This document shows, piece by piece, positions 26,489 through 34,873 of a stretch of DNA of 64,000 bases. The stretch spans positions 1 to 64,000 of the forward strand of contig JACJXO010000009.1 of NCBI GenBank assembly GCA_020636645.1, read 5' to 3'. Source of the DNA: Chitinophagales bacterium. GTDB taxonomy: Bacteria; Bacteroidota; Bacteroidia; Chitinophagales; BACL12. The notes beneath the pieces are model-generated. The model searched no databases. It was not told where the DNA came from and saw nothing but the letters and a program-made list of their open reading frames with translations. The translations under genes and the position numbers were made by a program. Numbering within the stretch: the first letter of the stretch is position 1; each line of letters starts with the position of its first letter.

Positions 26489-27933
26489 TAATGGGCAGAG
26501 ATATATTGGTTGTTCTGATCATGATGTTCCCTTTCCTGGCCAAATGTCAGGTTCCGGAAGATTTTATTTCCCATCGTGGAAACCTGATCACTGTTCGCTT
26601 CAACCTGAAGAATGAGCAGGAGACTCGTGAACTGGCCAGGTATTTTGAGGTGGATTTTGATTCTTTGTCCAGATTTCATGATATCGGTAAACTGGTTGAT
26701 GAAGGCTGGTTCATCATGAAAGAGAAAAAAAATCTGCTCATCATAGCCAGGTCTATGGATATGGGCGGAAAGTTTGATTGGTTGTATGTGGCTGTGCCTG
26801 TTGCAGGTGCTTCATACAACAATGCTCCGGGGTATCCCAGAGGGTTGCCATTTGGTTTCAATGAATTCAAAGACAAGGCCAGTGTCTTTCCTGCCGGCGA
26901 TAGCAGTACGGTCTTCATGCTATACGGACATAGTGATGCCGGAACGGTCATGCTCAGTGGCAACTTCAATGACTGGAGCACAGGTGCCACGCCAATGGAG
27001 AAGGTTGCTGATGGCTGGATGGTCAGGGTACCACTCCGGGAAGGGCAGCACTACTACAAGTTCATTGTGGATGGACGATGGATGAGTGATCCGCAGAACA
27101 AGCATGATGAAGGCGATGGTTACGGAGGAAGCAACAGTGTGTACTTCAAGACCAATCATGTGATGAGACTGAGTGGGTACCGGGAAGCCAGAAAGGTCAT
27201 ACTGGCGGGCAGCTTCAACCAGTGGGATGAGCATATGTGTGCTATGCAACAGGACGAACAAGGTTGGTATTTGCCGGTTTATCTGAAGGAGGGGACTTAT
27301 ACATATAAGTATATAGTAGATAAAAAGTGGATCACTGACCCTGACAATCCTGTATCCAGAGCTGATGCTGAAGGAAATATCAATTCCGTTCTGAGTCTGG
27401 GGCAGCCTACTGTTTTTCGTCTTCCGGGTTATTCAAATGCCAGGCAGGTGGTACTTAGTGGCAATTTCAACGAATGGGATCCCGGCGAGCTTCTGATGAC
27501 CCGCACTTCCTCTGGCTGGGAATTGCCATATGTTCTGGCACCGGGTAACTATGAATATAAATTTGTGGTGGATGGAAACTGGATACAGGACCCTGATAAT
27601 CCGTTGCATTATGCTGATAACCTGAACAGCAACTCGATACTTACTGTCCAGGCTAATCACCGCTTCTTTCTGAAAGGGTATGAAAATGCCGGACAAGTGC
27701 AGTTGAGTGGTAGTTTTAATGGCTGGGCTTTCCCGGGATATAATATGCAAAGGGTAGCAGGTGGATGGGAGTTTAATTTGTATCTGCCTCCGGGAAAATC
27801 TCTTTACCGTTTTATAGTGGACGGCAACTGGATGGCCGATCCCGGTAATAACCAGCGGGAGTTCAATGAATACGGCGATTTCAACAGCATCATCTGGCGG
27901 GAGATGAAAGATGTATATACTTATGACAAATAA
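26485..27933 (+). CDS. secreted protein with four tandem CBM48 / glycogen-binding modules
   Basis: 482 aa. A signal peptide (VVLIMMFPFLAKCQ) and a ~120-aa N-terminal domain of unknown type are followed by four AMPK-type CBM48 repeats starting near residues 152, 236, 320 and 403, an exact ~84-aa period. Each has the [VI]xLxGxFNxW strand and a Y[KR]F[IV]VDG/D-xxW-x-x-DP end. These modules bind alpha-glucans. No glycosidase or other catalytic domain is visible. It is translationally coupled to the upstream retropepsin-like protease and ends 5 bp from a convergent gene. Confidence 0.85.
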   Translation: MIMGRDILVVLIMMFPFLAKCQVPEDFISHRGNLITVRFNLKNEQETRELARYFEVDFDSLSRFHDIGKLVDEGWFIMKEKKNLLIIARSMDMGGKFDWLYVAVPVAGASYNNAPGYPRGLPFGFNEFKDKASVFPAGDSSTVFMLYGHSDAGTVMLSGNFNDWSTGATPMEKVADGWMVRVPLREGQHYYKFIVDGRWMSDPQNKHDEGDGYGGSNSVYFKTNHVMRLSGYREARKVILAGSFNQWDEHMCAMQQDEQGWYLPVYLKEGTYTYKYIVDKKWITDPDNPVSRADAEGNINSVLSLGQPTVFRLPGYSNARQVVLSGNFNEWDPGELLMTRTSSGWELPYVLAPGNYEYKFVVDGNWIQDPDNPLHYADNLNSNSILTVQANHRFFLKGYENAGQVQLSGSFNGWAFPGYNMQRVAGGWEFNLYLPPGKSLYRFIVDGNWMADPGNNQREFNEYGDFNSIIWREMKDVYTYDK

Positions 27934-27938
27934 GCCGC

Positions 27939-28817
27939 CTACAAATAGATCACCACACCCAGCAACGGAATACCTATTGGAAGGATCTTTACCAGATCTC
28001 CGTTGTTGACAAAACCCACATCCACGGTCACCTTATCGCCCATGTAGCGTCCGCCATAACTCAGCAGCAGAAAATCAGGAACAGCAAAGTACCAGTTCTC
28101 GGTCACCAAAGCAAAGTGATCACTCAACCGCAGCATACCGGCTGCGTTATAGACGATGGTTTCATGCTGTTCTTCATATTCGGATCCGGGATCCACCGCC
28201 AGACCGGCATATCCGCCACCCAGGGTCACATTGTTGTCTTCCGTTCCATAGGTGATCAGCCCGAAACCGATGCCACCGTATGCGACATTGGATAAGAAGC
28301 CTCCAATGAACCCGCCTGACAGATACCAGTTATCCGCTACTTCAAAGCCCAGCTTACCGGTCAGGGCGATATTCATTCCATCTTCCATGAACCAGGTGAA
28401 AGGCACCGCTGCTACCCCAATGGAGAGGTTGTTGGTGAAACCCCAGTTGACCATGTTGAAGGCCACATAGAAGTTCTGGTAATACCCTTCATGCTTCTTC
28501 AACGGGATGGCTGTCGGGCTGAAAAAATGCCTCGATGCATTGGGATTCACAAAAGTGTATCCTGCCGGTATGTCCGTATCCGGTTCACTCAGATATCTGA
28601 CAACCTTGATCTGAGATTGCAACAAGGTCAGATCACCAAAATATGCAGTAAAAAGTACCACCGTATCCGGTGTTACCTGTTCCAGTTTCCCGATGACGCG
28701 GGTTCCATCTTTCATGCTGATATCGGCCAGCTGCCCCGTCCGGTTCTCCGGAATCTGTGCCATCCCCTGAAATGTCAGGAGAAACAGTCCTATGACTATG
28801 ATCCACCTGTTTTTCAT
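27939..28817 (-). CDS. probable outer-membrane beta-barrel protein
   Basis: 292 aa with a clear signal peptide (IIVIGLFLLTFQGMAQ). The second half has many amphipathic strands rich in Gly and aromatic residues (for example FIGGFLSNVAYGGIGFG), typical of small outer-membrane barrels. The first part (residues 25-90) looks like a short soluble domain with MKDGTRVIGKLEQVTPDTV, similar to SH3-type regulatory folds. Family unknown. The gap to the dioxygenase upstream on the same strand is 74 bp. Confidence 0.6.
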   Translation of the reverse strand: MKNRWIIVIGLFLLTFQGMAQIPENRTGQLADISMKDGTRVIGKLEQVTPDTVVLFTAYFGDLTLLQSQIKVVRYLSEPDTDIPAGYTFVNPNASRHFFSPTAIPLKKHEGYYQNFYVAFNMVNWGFTNNLSIGVAAVPFTWFMEDGMNIALTGKLGFEVADNWYLSGGFIGGFLSNVAYGGIGFGLITYGTEDNNVTLGGGYAGLAVDPGSEYEEQHETIVYNAAGMLRLSDHFALVTENWYFAVPDFLLLSYGGRYMGDKVTVDVGFVNNGDLVKILPIGIPLLGVVIYL

Positions 28818-28891
28818 ACAGGTAAACTAGTCCACCATGACCAGAACTAAAATGACACAGGTCACACGACCATAAGGAACAAATGTCAGGT

Positions 28892-29866
28892 CTATTTCCA
28901 GTACATCATCCGGAATGCTGTATGGTCTTTGCCGTTGGTGCGAACCCTCAGTTGCAGGATATGATTTCCAGACGGAAAAGGTCCGTCAGTACGTTTCAGG
29001 TTGATGGTATGTGAACCTGTTTGGTAATGTGAAGTTGTGCTGTTGAACAGGCGGCTGCCATTCAAGGCATAGACTTCCAGGGTTACATCTGCTTCCTGTA
29101 AGAGCGTGAACGGAATGCTGGTGAAATCATCGGCAGGGTTGGGAAAATTCTGTCCCAGATCAAAACGTTTAGCTGCTTCCATTTCCAGATAACCGGTAGC
29201 CGTTCCGCTGCCTTGCACACTCAGCTCAAGAAAGGCGTCGTATCCACCGGTATCGGTATTGGGTGTCAGGGTTGCTGTCTGGAAAGCATATCCGTCGGCG
29301 AAAATTCCATCTGAACCCGGGGAGACCGGGTCGGTTCCTGCGGTATAGATATCGGCATGCTCAGCATATAATTCATTCTTGATGTCCTGTTCCCAGGTGA
29401 GTTGTGATATGGCCGCATAAGAGGAATTGACATAGACCTGAAAATGAATGTGGCAGGTTCGGCCCGGATACCATCCGGGAAAAATGGTAATGAACTCCAC
29501 CTCACCATTCTCATCAGCGATCTGGTATCCACGCAGGTAGGTGAGTCCGGTTTCACTTCCGTATCCGGAATAGTTGCCGTCCTTATCGCAGTGCCAGATG
29601 TTCACCCGCACATTGGACATTGGTTCACAGTTATCCGTCCCGGTTATCCGCAGTTTCAGATTGAGCTGCACGCCATCCCGGTCTTCCCGGACATCCTGTC
29701 TGAAATAGAATTCGTTTTCACTAAGATCGAGCGGAAATGGCCCGGCAGTCTCTGACGGGATCAGGGTGCAATCGCCATCAGTGCTGGCAGACAGGCGACC
29801 AAAAGGCCAGAGAGAAGCAGCTGTGGCCAGGCCACCCAAACGCAGAAATTGACGGCGGTTATGCAT
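28892..29866 (-). CDS. intradiol dioxygenase-fold protein with Tat signal and T9SS C-terminal domain
   Basis: 324 aa. It starts with a twin-arginine motif (RRQFLR) and hydrophobic segment. The intradiol ring-cleavage dioxygenase core has the Fe ligand set: Tyr99 in WHCDKDGNYSGY, Tyr133 in PGWYPGR, and His139/His141 in CHIHFQV. The last ~80 residues form a type A T9SS sorting domain (FDLGQNFPNPADDF...). Such secreted intradiol homologues are known in Bacteroidota and fungi; the real substrate, a catechol or something else, is unknown. Tat export of an iron-loaded enzyme followed by type IX export is the unusual combination. Confidence 0.85.
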   Translation of the reverse strand: MHNRRQFLRLGGLATAASLWPFGRLSASTDGDCTLIPSETAGPFPLDLSENEFYFRQDVREDRDGVQLNLKLRITGTDNCEPMSNVRVNIWHCDKDGNYSGYGSETGLTYLRGYQIADENGEVEFITIFPGWYPGRTCHIHFQVYVNSSYAAISQLTWEQDIKNELYAEHADIYTAGTDPVSPGSDGIFADGYAFQTATLTPNTDTGGYDAFLELSVQGSGTATGYLEMEAAKRFDLGQNFPNPADDFTSIPFTLLQEADVTLEVYALNGSRLFNSTTSHYQTGSHTINLKRTDGPFPSGNHILQLRVRTNGKDHTAFRMMYWK

Positions 29867-29943
29867 CAGATATTGGTTTGCATTAAAGGTAGGTAAGTAT
29901 CGTAGTTAGACGATCCTTGGAATGTCAGGTTTAATGCCCAGAT

Positions 29944-30750
29944 TCATTTTCCGGTGAACGGGTCCCATTCATACCAGGTTCTCCTGGCATCACTGGTGAA
30001 GCTGTGGTGTTCAAAAAAGTACAGAATGTCTGCACCGATCAGTTCATAGTGGTCGTACATCTGGTCGTGATTAAGCGGTACATACATGAGGTCCAGATGG
30101 TCTTGCTGAAGGTCCGGTTCCTGCCAGTTGATCGGGCCGATTGCTAGGGTCTTCTTCCGGAAGAAACGAATAAGATTCGTAGCCCTGCTTTCTATCATGA
30201 TCCCTTTGGCCACTGAGGTATCTGAGTAGGTCAGATAGGGTCTTTCACTCAGCTGTTCCACTACCCGTCCAACGAAGACCCTCGCCAGAAATGGTATATT
30301 CTCTGTGGCCACGAGTGCTGCTCTTTCCTGCAGCGGACTGCGGTCATACACCATGGCCGCAACATTGCCGGGCTTCGCTTCTTCGAGGTAGCGGTTCAAC
30401 ACCCAGGTGCCCAGGATGTAGGAGATGAAATATAATTCTCCATACTCTTCAAACTGGTGTTCATGGGCGAAGAATCTGAAGTTGGCGATGGAATTTTCGA
30501 AGGAATTATGGTCAATATAATCCGGAATGAACAGGTCATACTCCGTGGTGTCAAAGAAGGCCTGCATATGTTTTCTGGAGTTGCGGTTCTCGTCCAGTCC
30601 GGGTAGTATGACCAGGGCCTTTTTCTTTGATAATGGCAATTCGTTGTTGTGGATGACCACCACTGCCTTGTCTTTGTAACAGATCTGGGCGTTCAAATTT
30701 GCTGTCAGAAGAATGAGTACAAGAAAAAGAAAGCTTGTATTTCTGTTCAT
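29944..30750 (-). CDS. exported alpha/beta-hydrolase-like protein
   Basis: 268 aa with a signal peptide (FLFLVLILLTANLNAQ). KKALVILPGLDENR and the FISYILGTW segment look like strands of an alpha/beta hydrolase, and DHLDLMYVPLNHDQMYDHYE could hold the acid and His. The nucleophile elbow is not canonical (S-Y-I-L-G instead of G-x-S-x-G), so activity is doubtful. Last gene of the five-gene lipid operon, 7 bp after the EamA-type gene. A role on the lipid made by the operon is inference only. Confidence 0.55.
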   Translation of the reverse strand: MNRNTSFLFLVLILLTANLNAQICYKDKAVVVIHNNELPLSKKKALVILPGLDENRNSRKHMQAFFDTTEYDLFIPDYIDHNSFENSIANFRFFAHEHQFEEYGELYFISYILGTWVLNRYLEEAKPGNVAAMVYDRSPLQERAALVATENIPFLARVFVGRVVEQLSERPYLTYSDTSVAKGIMIESRATNLIRFFRKKTLAIGPINWQEPDLQQDHLDLMYVPLNHDQMYDHYELIGADILYFFEHHSFTSDARRTWYEWDPFTGK

Positions 30751-30757
30751 CCGTATG

Positions 30758-31105
30758 TTATTTTCCCATCAGATACATACCTGCAATGAGCAGCAGCATT
30801 CCGCCCACATTGACGAGCTTGATCGGTGTACCAAAAGCCAGCATGGCCAGCAGGGCAGCCCAGATGAAGGTACTGGCATAAACAGGATACAGGACAGTGA
30901 GAGATCCACCTTTTTTAAAGGCTGCAACAAACAGGGCCATGACCGCGATGTAGCAAAGTACACCTCCCAGCAACCGGATGTTACCCAGGTAACTCATGAC
31001 CGAACCGCCGGCCTTGTCGGCGCCGGTCTTATACAGGAATTGTCCGAGTGCACCCAGCATGGCGGCAATGGCAAAATAGACGATGGAGATCAATGGTGTC
31101 TGCAT
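30758..31105 (-). CDS. small EamA/DMT-family membrane protein (ArnE/ArnF-like size)
   Basis: 115 aa with four hydrophobic helices (about 6-24, 43-62, 70-90, 95-113), the size of small-multidrug-resistance and ArnE/ArnF half-transporters. LYKTGADKAGG and LYPVYASTFIWAALL match EamA-like sequences. In Gram-negatives ArnEF flip a lipid-linked sugar across the inner membrane. Its position between PlsC and a hydrolase-like protein in a phospholipid operon suggests a lipid flippase, but this is inference. Confidence 0.7.
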   Translation of the reverse strand: MQTPLISIVYFAIAAMLGALGQFLYKTGADKAGGSVMSYLGNIRLLGGVLCYIAVMALFVAAFKKGGSLTVLYPVYASTFIWAALLAMLAFGTPIKLVNVGGMLLLIAGMYLMGK

Positions 31106-31110
31106 AAATA

Positions 31111-31767
31111 TTATTTATAATCAAATACGTTTCTGTCCCTTTCATCTTTGTCTTTCAGTTTGAAGATAGCGTCTCTGACCTTCTCCAGGATCTCATCCAC
31201 ATCTTGTCCTGCAGGATAGACCGGCTCTCCGAACCGAACTTTACAAACCAGGGGGATGATCAGCCATTTATCCTTTGGCAGTACTCTGCCGAATCCATCC
31301 AGATACACAGGAATGAACGGAATACCCGGATTATCCCTGAGCAGAATGGCGACGCCTTTTTTAAAATCTGCTATCACCCCTGCCTGACCTCTGGTTCCCT
31401 CCGGAAACAATACCAATGATTTGCCTGCTTTCAGGTGTCCGTCCAGGATCTCAATGGCAGAGGGTGCACCTTCTTTCCGGTGCCGTTCTATCAGAATGGC
31501 ATGAAAGAAAAAATTCATCAGCCTGGCAGAGAAGGAGGTCTTTCCGAAGTAGTCGGCAGCGGCAACTCCTCTGGTGTTTTTCAGTTTTCGCCACGGAAGG
31601 GCTGCCATGATGCTGACCATATCAAAGTGACTGTTGTGGTTGGCCACCACGATGAATTGTCTGACATTGTCAAACACCTGCCGGTTGGAAAAACGCACAC
31701 CTATGATGAGTGTGAGCCAGGGTCTGACGATCAGCTGGTAGAACAGGTATAACAGCAGATCTTTCAT
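31111..31767 (-). CDS. 1-acyl-sn-glycerol-3-phosphate acyltransferase family (PlsC-like)
   Basis: 218 aa, PlsC/LPLAT superfamily. The HX4D motif is NHNSHFD (His about 45), and the second motif is LFPEGTRG (about 121). An N-terminal hydrophobic segment anchors it to the membrane. It acylates a lysophospholipid or lysophosphatidate. It overlaps the upstream cdsA-like gene by 4 bp (31764-31767) and lies 5 bp before the EamA-type gene, so all belong to one operon. Confidence 0.85.
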   Translation of the reverse strand: MKDLLLYLFYQLIVRPWLTLIIGVRFSNRQVFDNVRQFIVVANHNSHFDMVSIMAALPWRKLKNTRGVAAADYFGKTSFSARLMNFFFHAILIERHRKEGAPSAIEILDGHLKAGKSLVLFPEGTRGQAGVIADFKKGVAILLRDNPGIPFIPVYLDGFGRVLPKDKWLIIPLVCKVRFGEPVYPAGQDVDEILEKVRDAIFKLKDKDERDRNVFDYK

Positions 31768-32708
31768 ATACCGGCGAAGTATTTGATCAGATAGAAGTAA
31801 AAAGGAGCAGTGATCAGGATGCTATCCAGCCGGTCCATGGCACCTCCATGTCCGGGTATGAGATCATCAGTATCCTTCAGTCGCAGATCTCTTTTGATGG
31901 CAGAAATGATCGAATCACCCAGGAAGCCCGTAAGCCCGACCACGAAGCCGGTGATGCAAGCCTGCCACCAGAGTAACGGGGTAAGAAAGGACAGGATCAT
32001 TCCCAGGCAGGAAGTGGTCAGGATACCTCCCACAAATCCCTCCCAGGTCTTGTTGGGGCTCACATACGGAAGGATCTTGTGCTTGCCCAGCAGCTTGCCC
32101 CAGGTGAACTGAAACACATCATTGAAAGCGGTCAGCATGATGAGAAAGATCAGCAATCCACCGGCACCTGCCGGATGTGGTTGTACCGGCAATCTGTACA
32201 GCAGCACCATATGACTGGGCATATAGGCGGTCAGCATGAGGATGGCCGGGATGATGGACATGGACCTGCCTATCTGGTTCATACGCCCGTTCAGGACCAG
32301 CAGCACAGGTATGACGATGAACATAGCCATCGGGATGAAATACAGGAACTGTTCAAAATAGAAATGCCAGGCCAGGAAGTACTGGACCGGAATGGCCAGA
32401 TAGGCAGCGAATATCCCGGCTCTGTCGGCACCCCGCAACTGCCCGATGCTGAACATCTCCCGCATAGCCACGAATGAAATGTAGGCAATGAGCAGGGCAC
32501 CCATCCACGGCGGACCTGCAATGACCACTGCCACACCAATGGCAATTCGCCACCAGGACCAGACACGCAGGTGGATCTCTTTCAGTAACGAGGTATCGCG
32601 GCGTTGTCTGAGCAGGTAGATGATGGCAGAGCAGCTGAGCAGCACCCCAAAGATGACAGCCAGTATCCAGAGGATCTCTTCAGGAATAGAATGGCCGGCA
32701 ATGGTCAT
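31764..32708 (-). CDS. CdsA-family CDP-diacylglycerol synthase
   Basis: 314 aa, many transmembrane helices, and the family signature SAIKRDLRLKDTDDLIPGHG followed by GAMDRLDS near residues 265-298. It makes CDP-diacylglycerol from CTP and phosphatidate. The ATG at 32708 is preferred because it overlaps the stop codon of the CDP-alcohol phosphatidyltransferase by 4 bp (TCAT on the plus strand); a longer frame to 32786 would run into that gene. Pairing with a YnbA-type enzyme resembles ynbAB of E. coli. A housekeeping cdsA could lie elsewhere, so the symbol is left empty. Confidence 0.85.
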   Translation of the reverse strand: MTIAGHSIPEEILWILAVIFGVLLSCSAIIYLLRQRRDTSLLKEIHLRVWSWWRIAIGVAVVIAGPPWMGALLIAYISFVAMREMFSIGQLRGADRAGIFAAYLAIPVQYFLAWHFYFEQFLYFIPMAMFIVIPVLLVLNGRMNQIGRSMSIIPAILMLTAYMPSHMVLLYRLPVQPHPAGAGGLLIFLIMLTAFNDVFQFTWGKLLGKHKILPYVSPNKTWEGFVGGILTTSCLGMILSFLTPLLWWQACITGFVVGLTGFLGDSIISAIKRDLRLKDTDDLIPGHGGAMDRLDSILITAPFYFYLIKYFAGI

Positions 32709-33301
32709 TTGATCCCTTTTTGAAGGCGATTGATCGTGCTCCAGATCAGTAGTATGCCCATGGCGCAGAACAGGTAAACGATCCATCCGGAAATGGAAGG
32801 GAAAAAGAAATAGATCAGGCAGAAAAATCCGATCATCAGCGCCCTGTCGCTCTTGCCCATGGGGCCGTCATACCTTCTAGTTCCGCTGATATTTCCCGCA
32901 AGCACTCCGGCAAATTCGTTCAGCATGGCCAGCAGGGCAATGACAGATGTCAGCCACAGGTTGTTGCCGGGTATCAGGGCCATCGGCAGGATGATACAGG
33001 CATCTGACAATACATCACCAAGTTCGTTAAGAACCTGGCCGGTCTTTGACTGCATCTCATAGGTAGTAGCCATCATCCCATCCAATGCATTCAATGCCAT
33101 CCGTATGAAATAGCCGATAGGTACTACCAATATCCAGGCAAAGTGTCTTGTGTGTAACCAGATGGAAAATCCCATGAAAGCAGACAACAGGATGGCCAGC
33201 AGGGTCAGCTGATTCGGGGTCATACCCATGCTTCGCAAACCTCGCATCAATGGGGTCAGCAAGCGTTGAAAGGCGGGTTTCAACTGATACACAGAAGGCA
33301 T
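32705..33301 (-). CDS. CDP-alcohol phosphatidyltransferase, YnbA-like
   Basis: 198 aa with about six helices. The CDP-alcohol motif reads LDGMMATTYEMQSKTG followed by QVLNELGDVLSDA: the second Asp is Asn and the usual Arg is Thr, as in YnbA-type proteins (FLNELTDV in E. coli, from memory). These transfer a head group from CDP-DAG to an unknown alcohol. First gene of the operon with CdsA, PlsC, EamA-like and hydrolase-like proteins. A TACTTTAG near-consensus -7 element lies about 30 bp upstream. Confidence 0.8.
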   Translation of the reverse strand: MPSVYQLKPAFQRLLTPLMRGLRSMGMTPNQLTLLAILLSAFMGFSIWLHTRHFAWILVVPIGYFIRMALNALDGMMATTYEMQSKTGQVLNELGDVLSDACIILPMALIPGNNLWLTSVIALLAMLNEFAGVLAGNISGTRRYDGPMGKSDRALMIGFFCLIYFFFPSISGWIVYLFCAMGILLIWSTINRLQKGIK

Positions 33302-33378
33302 TTATGGATCATTTCAGGTTTGCGAACTGAACTAAAGTACATATTAAGCCCACTCTCTGCAAGGACTACCGGGTGCAT

Positions 33379-33405
33379 AAAAAAAGAGCTGCATTTCACA
33401 GCTCT
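33379..33405 (-). terminator. intrinsic terminator after the DUF1761 gene
   Basis: AGAGCTG (33405-33399) and CAGCTCT (33391-33385) on the minus strand pair with a 7-nt loop, followed by a run of Ts at 33385-33379. It lies 23 bp after the stop of the DUF1761 gene and before the lipid operon, separating the two. Confidence 0.8.
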
Positions 33406-33427
33406 TTCAGTATTCATTTCATCGATC

Positions 33428-33853
33428 TCATTTCCAAAGTATCAGAATGGTTGCTACCACCAGCAAAGATGCCAGATGGTATCCTGTGTTGATGAAGAAC
33501 AGTTTCCAGGATTTCTTTTCCCATACGGTGCCACCCAGCTCGCCGGGCAGGTAAAAACCAAGCCAGGTAAAAATGGCTGAATTCAGGATATTGCCGGTGG
33601 CCGACATGTTCTCCATATCAGGTACAAAGCTCCAGGCTGCTATGTTGTGGGCGAAAACATATGCCATCAGGAAGTTGCCGATGACCATGAACAGCAGACC
33701 CCGCATCATGTCAGATGATTTGGGCTTCTCGTTCGGGTCATGGCCCATTTCTTTTCCCCAGGCTTTTCCAAAAATGGGCGTGTACCAGAGGAAACCAAGA
33801 ATGAAGTTGGCTACAACGGCCACCAATACGGCCATAAAGTTGATCTCTAACAT
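33428..33853 (-). CDS. DUF1761 membrane protein
   Basis: 141 aa with four predicted helices. The start MLEINFMAVLVAVVANFILG and the GFLWYTPIFGKAW segment are typical of the DUF1761 family, whose function is unknown. The ATG at 33853 is chosen for the family-typical N-terminus. Upstream, at 33884-33907, an inverted repeat (AAAGTACA / TGTACTTT) may be an operator. Confidence 0.8.
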   Translation of the reverse strand: MLEINFMAVLVAVVANFILGFLWYTPIFGKAWGKEMGHDPNEKPKSSDMMRGLLFMVIGNFLMAYVFAHNIAAWSFVPDMENMSATGNILNSAIFTWLGFYLPGELGGTVWEKKSWKLFFINTGYHLASLLVVATILILWK

Positions 33854-33883
33854 AGTGGTTGGTTTTTGGGTAATAAAGTATTG

Positions 33884-33907
33884 AAAGTACACATTCATAT
33901 GTACTTT
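33884..33907. promoter_or_regulatory. inverted repeat, possible operator for the DUF1761 gene
   Basis: Arms AAAGTACA (33884-33891) and TGTACTTT (33900-33907) are perfect and separated by 8 bp. The left arm is part of TACTTTC, near the -7 consensus on the minus strand, so a dimeric repressor here could block the promoter. Confidence 0.4.
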
Positions 33908-33996
33908 ATCATCAGCGAATTGTTAAGAATTGTTGAGGTTTTTAAATTCGACAGGATATCAGCTCAGGGGACCTGAAAAGGCCACTTATTAAGCTA

Positions 33997-34806
33997 TTAA
34001 TGCTGTTTGACGGGCAAATATTCGAACCAGCCACACCTGAATTCTGCGGATCGGCCTGTATGCAGCTGATTCAGGTCAACATCCGGGTACAACACATGGA
34101 AGGGGCATGGCTCAAATGGCGGGTCAAAATCTGCCTGTACCGAATGTGACTTATCTGCTGTGGTCATCTCATCATGTAACAAAGCGAAATACTGTTTCCC
34201 ATCGATCTTATAACGCAATTCATACACCGGGTAGATCTTGTCAAACAGATATTCGAAATACCTGCCGGGTATCCGGATCTCATTCCATCCTTCCTGAATG
34301 ACCGTCCTGCTGATCTCGGTCTTATCAAGCCAGACATGAAAGGTGATATCAGTTGCAGCCAGTATCACCTGCCGGTCAACACCAGCATATATTTGCAGTG
34401 TGTCTGTCCGGTCTTCCGGTATCTTTTCGTTTGTCTCAGCATTGAACCATACGGAATACAAAGGTTGTGGTATCTGAAGTTTCACCGGTCGCCCGGCAAG
34501 ACAGCTGCTCGCTTCGCAACGTTCCAGTATGATGGAATCTCCTTCTATGCGATAGCTCAAAGTGTCTGTTGTGATCCTGCTGTGGTATTGCCCGTCTCCC
34601 AGCATTTCAAGCTGACCCGGGTAGGTGATCGAATAACACACCTGGTGGTCATTCAGAAAAGTCAGTCCCATACCGGGCATCTGCCAGTAGGTGGTGCAGG
34701 GATGCAGGGTGTATTTCCTGCCACTCAGGTTTGGTTGCTGGGCCAGAGAAGAAAACGTACAACCGGATAGCAGGGAGAGTGCCAGAATAATGGAAAGTGC
34801 TTTCAT
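33997..34806 (-). CDS. lipoprotein of unknown function
   Basis: 269 aa with a lipoprotein signal (MKALSIILALSLLSGC, Cys16). The body holds several Cys and YEGDSIIL-like strand patterns and a YEYLFDKIYPVYELRYKIDG segment. No family was recognised. It is on the same strand 68 bp downstream of the TonB receptor gene and may be its outer-membrane partner, though it does not look like a SusD. The start at 34806 is chosen because it begins the lipoprotein signal. Confidence 0.6.
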   Translation of the reverse strand: MKALSIILALSLLSGCTFSSLAQQPNLSGRKYTLHPCTTYWQMPGMGLTFLNDHQVCYSITYPGQLEMLGDGQYHSRITTDTLSYRIEGDSIILERCEASSCLAGRPVKLQIPQPLYSVWFNAETNEKIPEDRTDTLQIYAGVDRQVILAATDITFHVWLDKTEISRTVIQEGWNEIRIPGRYFEYLFDKIYPVYELRYKIDGKQYFALLHDEMTTADKSHSVQADFDPPFEPCPFHVLYPDVDLNQLHTGRSAEFRCGWFEYLPVKQH

Positions 34807-34873
34807 GGGATCATAAATATCGGCAAATAACATGCCGACCTGCAGCATAAATTTGTCAGGTTGGGATCATTAT

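Noticed and set aside
32705..33301. CDP-alcohol enzyme considered inactive because of the Asp-to-Asn change in the motif
   Set aside because: The Asn variant (LNELGDV) fits the YnbA-type subgroup, and the gene is intact and coupled to cdsA, so inactivity is not supported.
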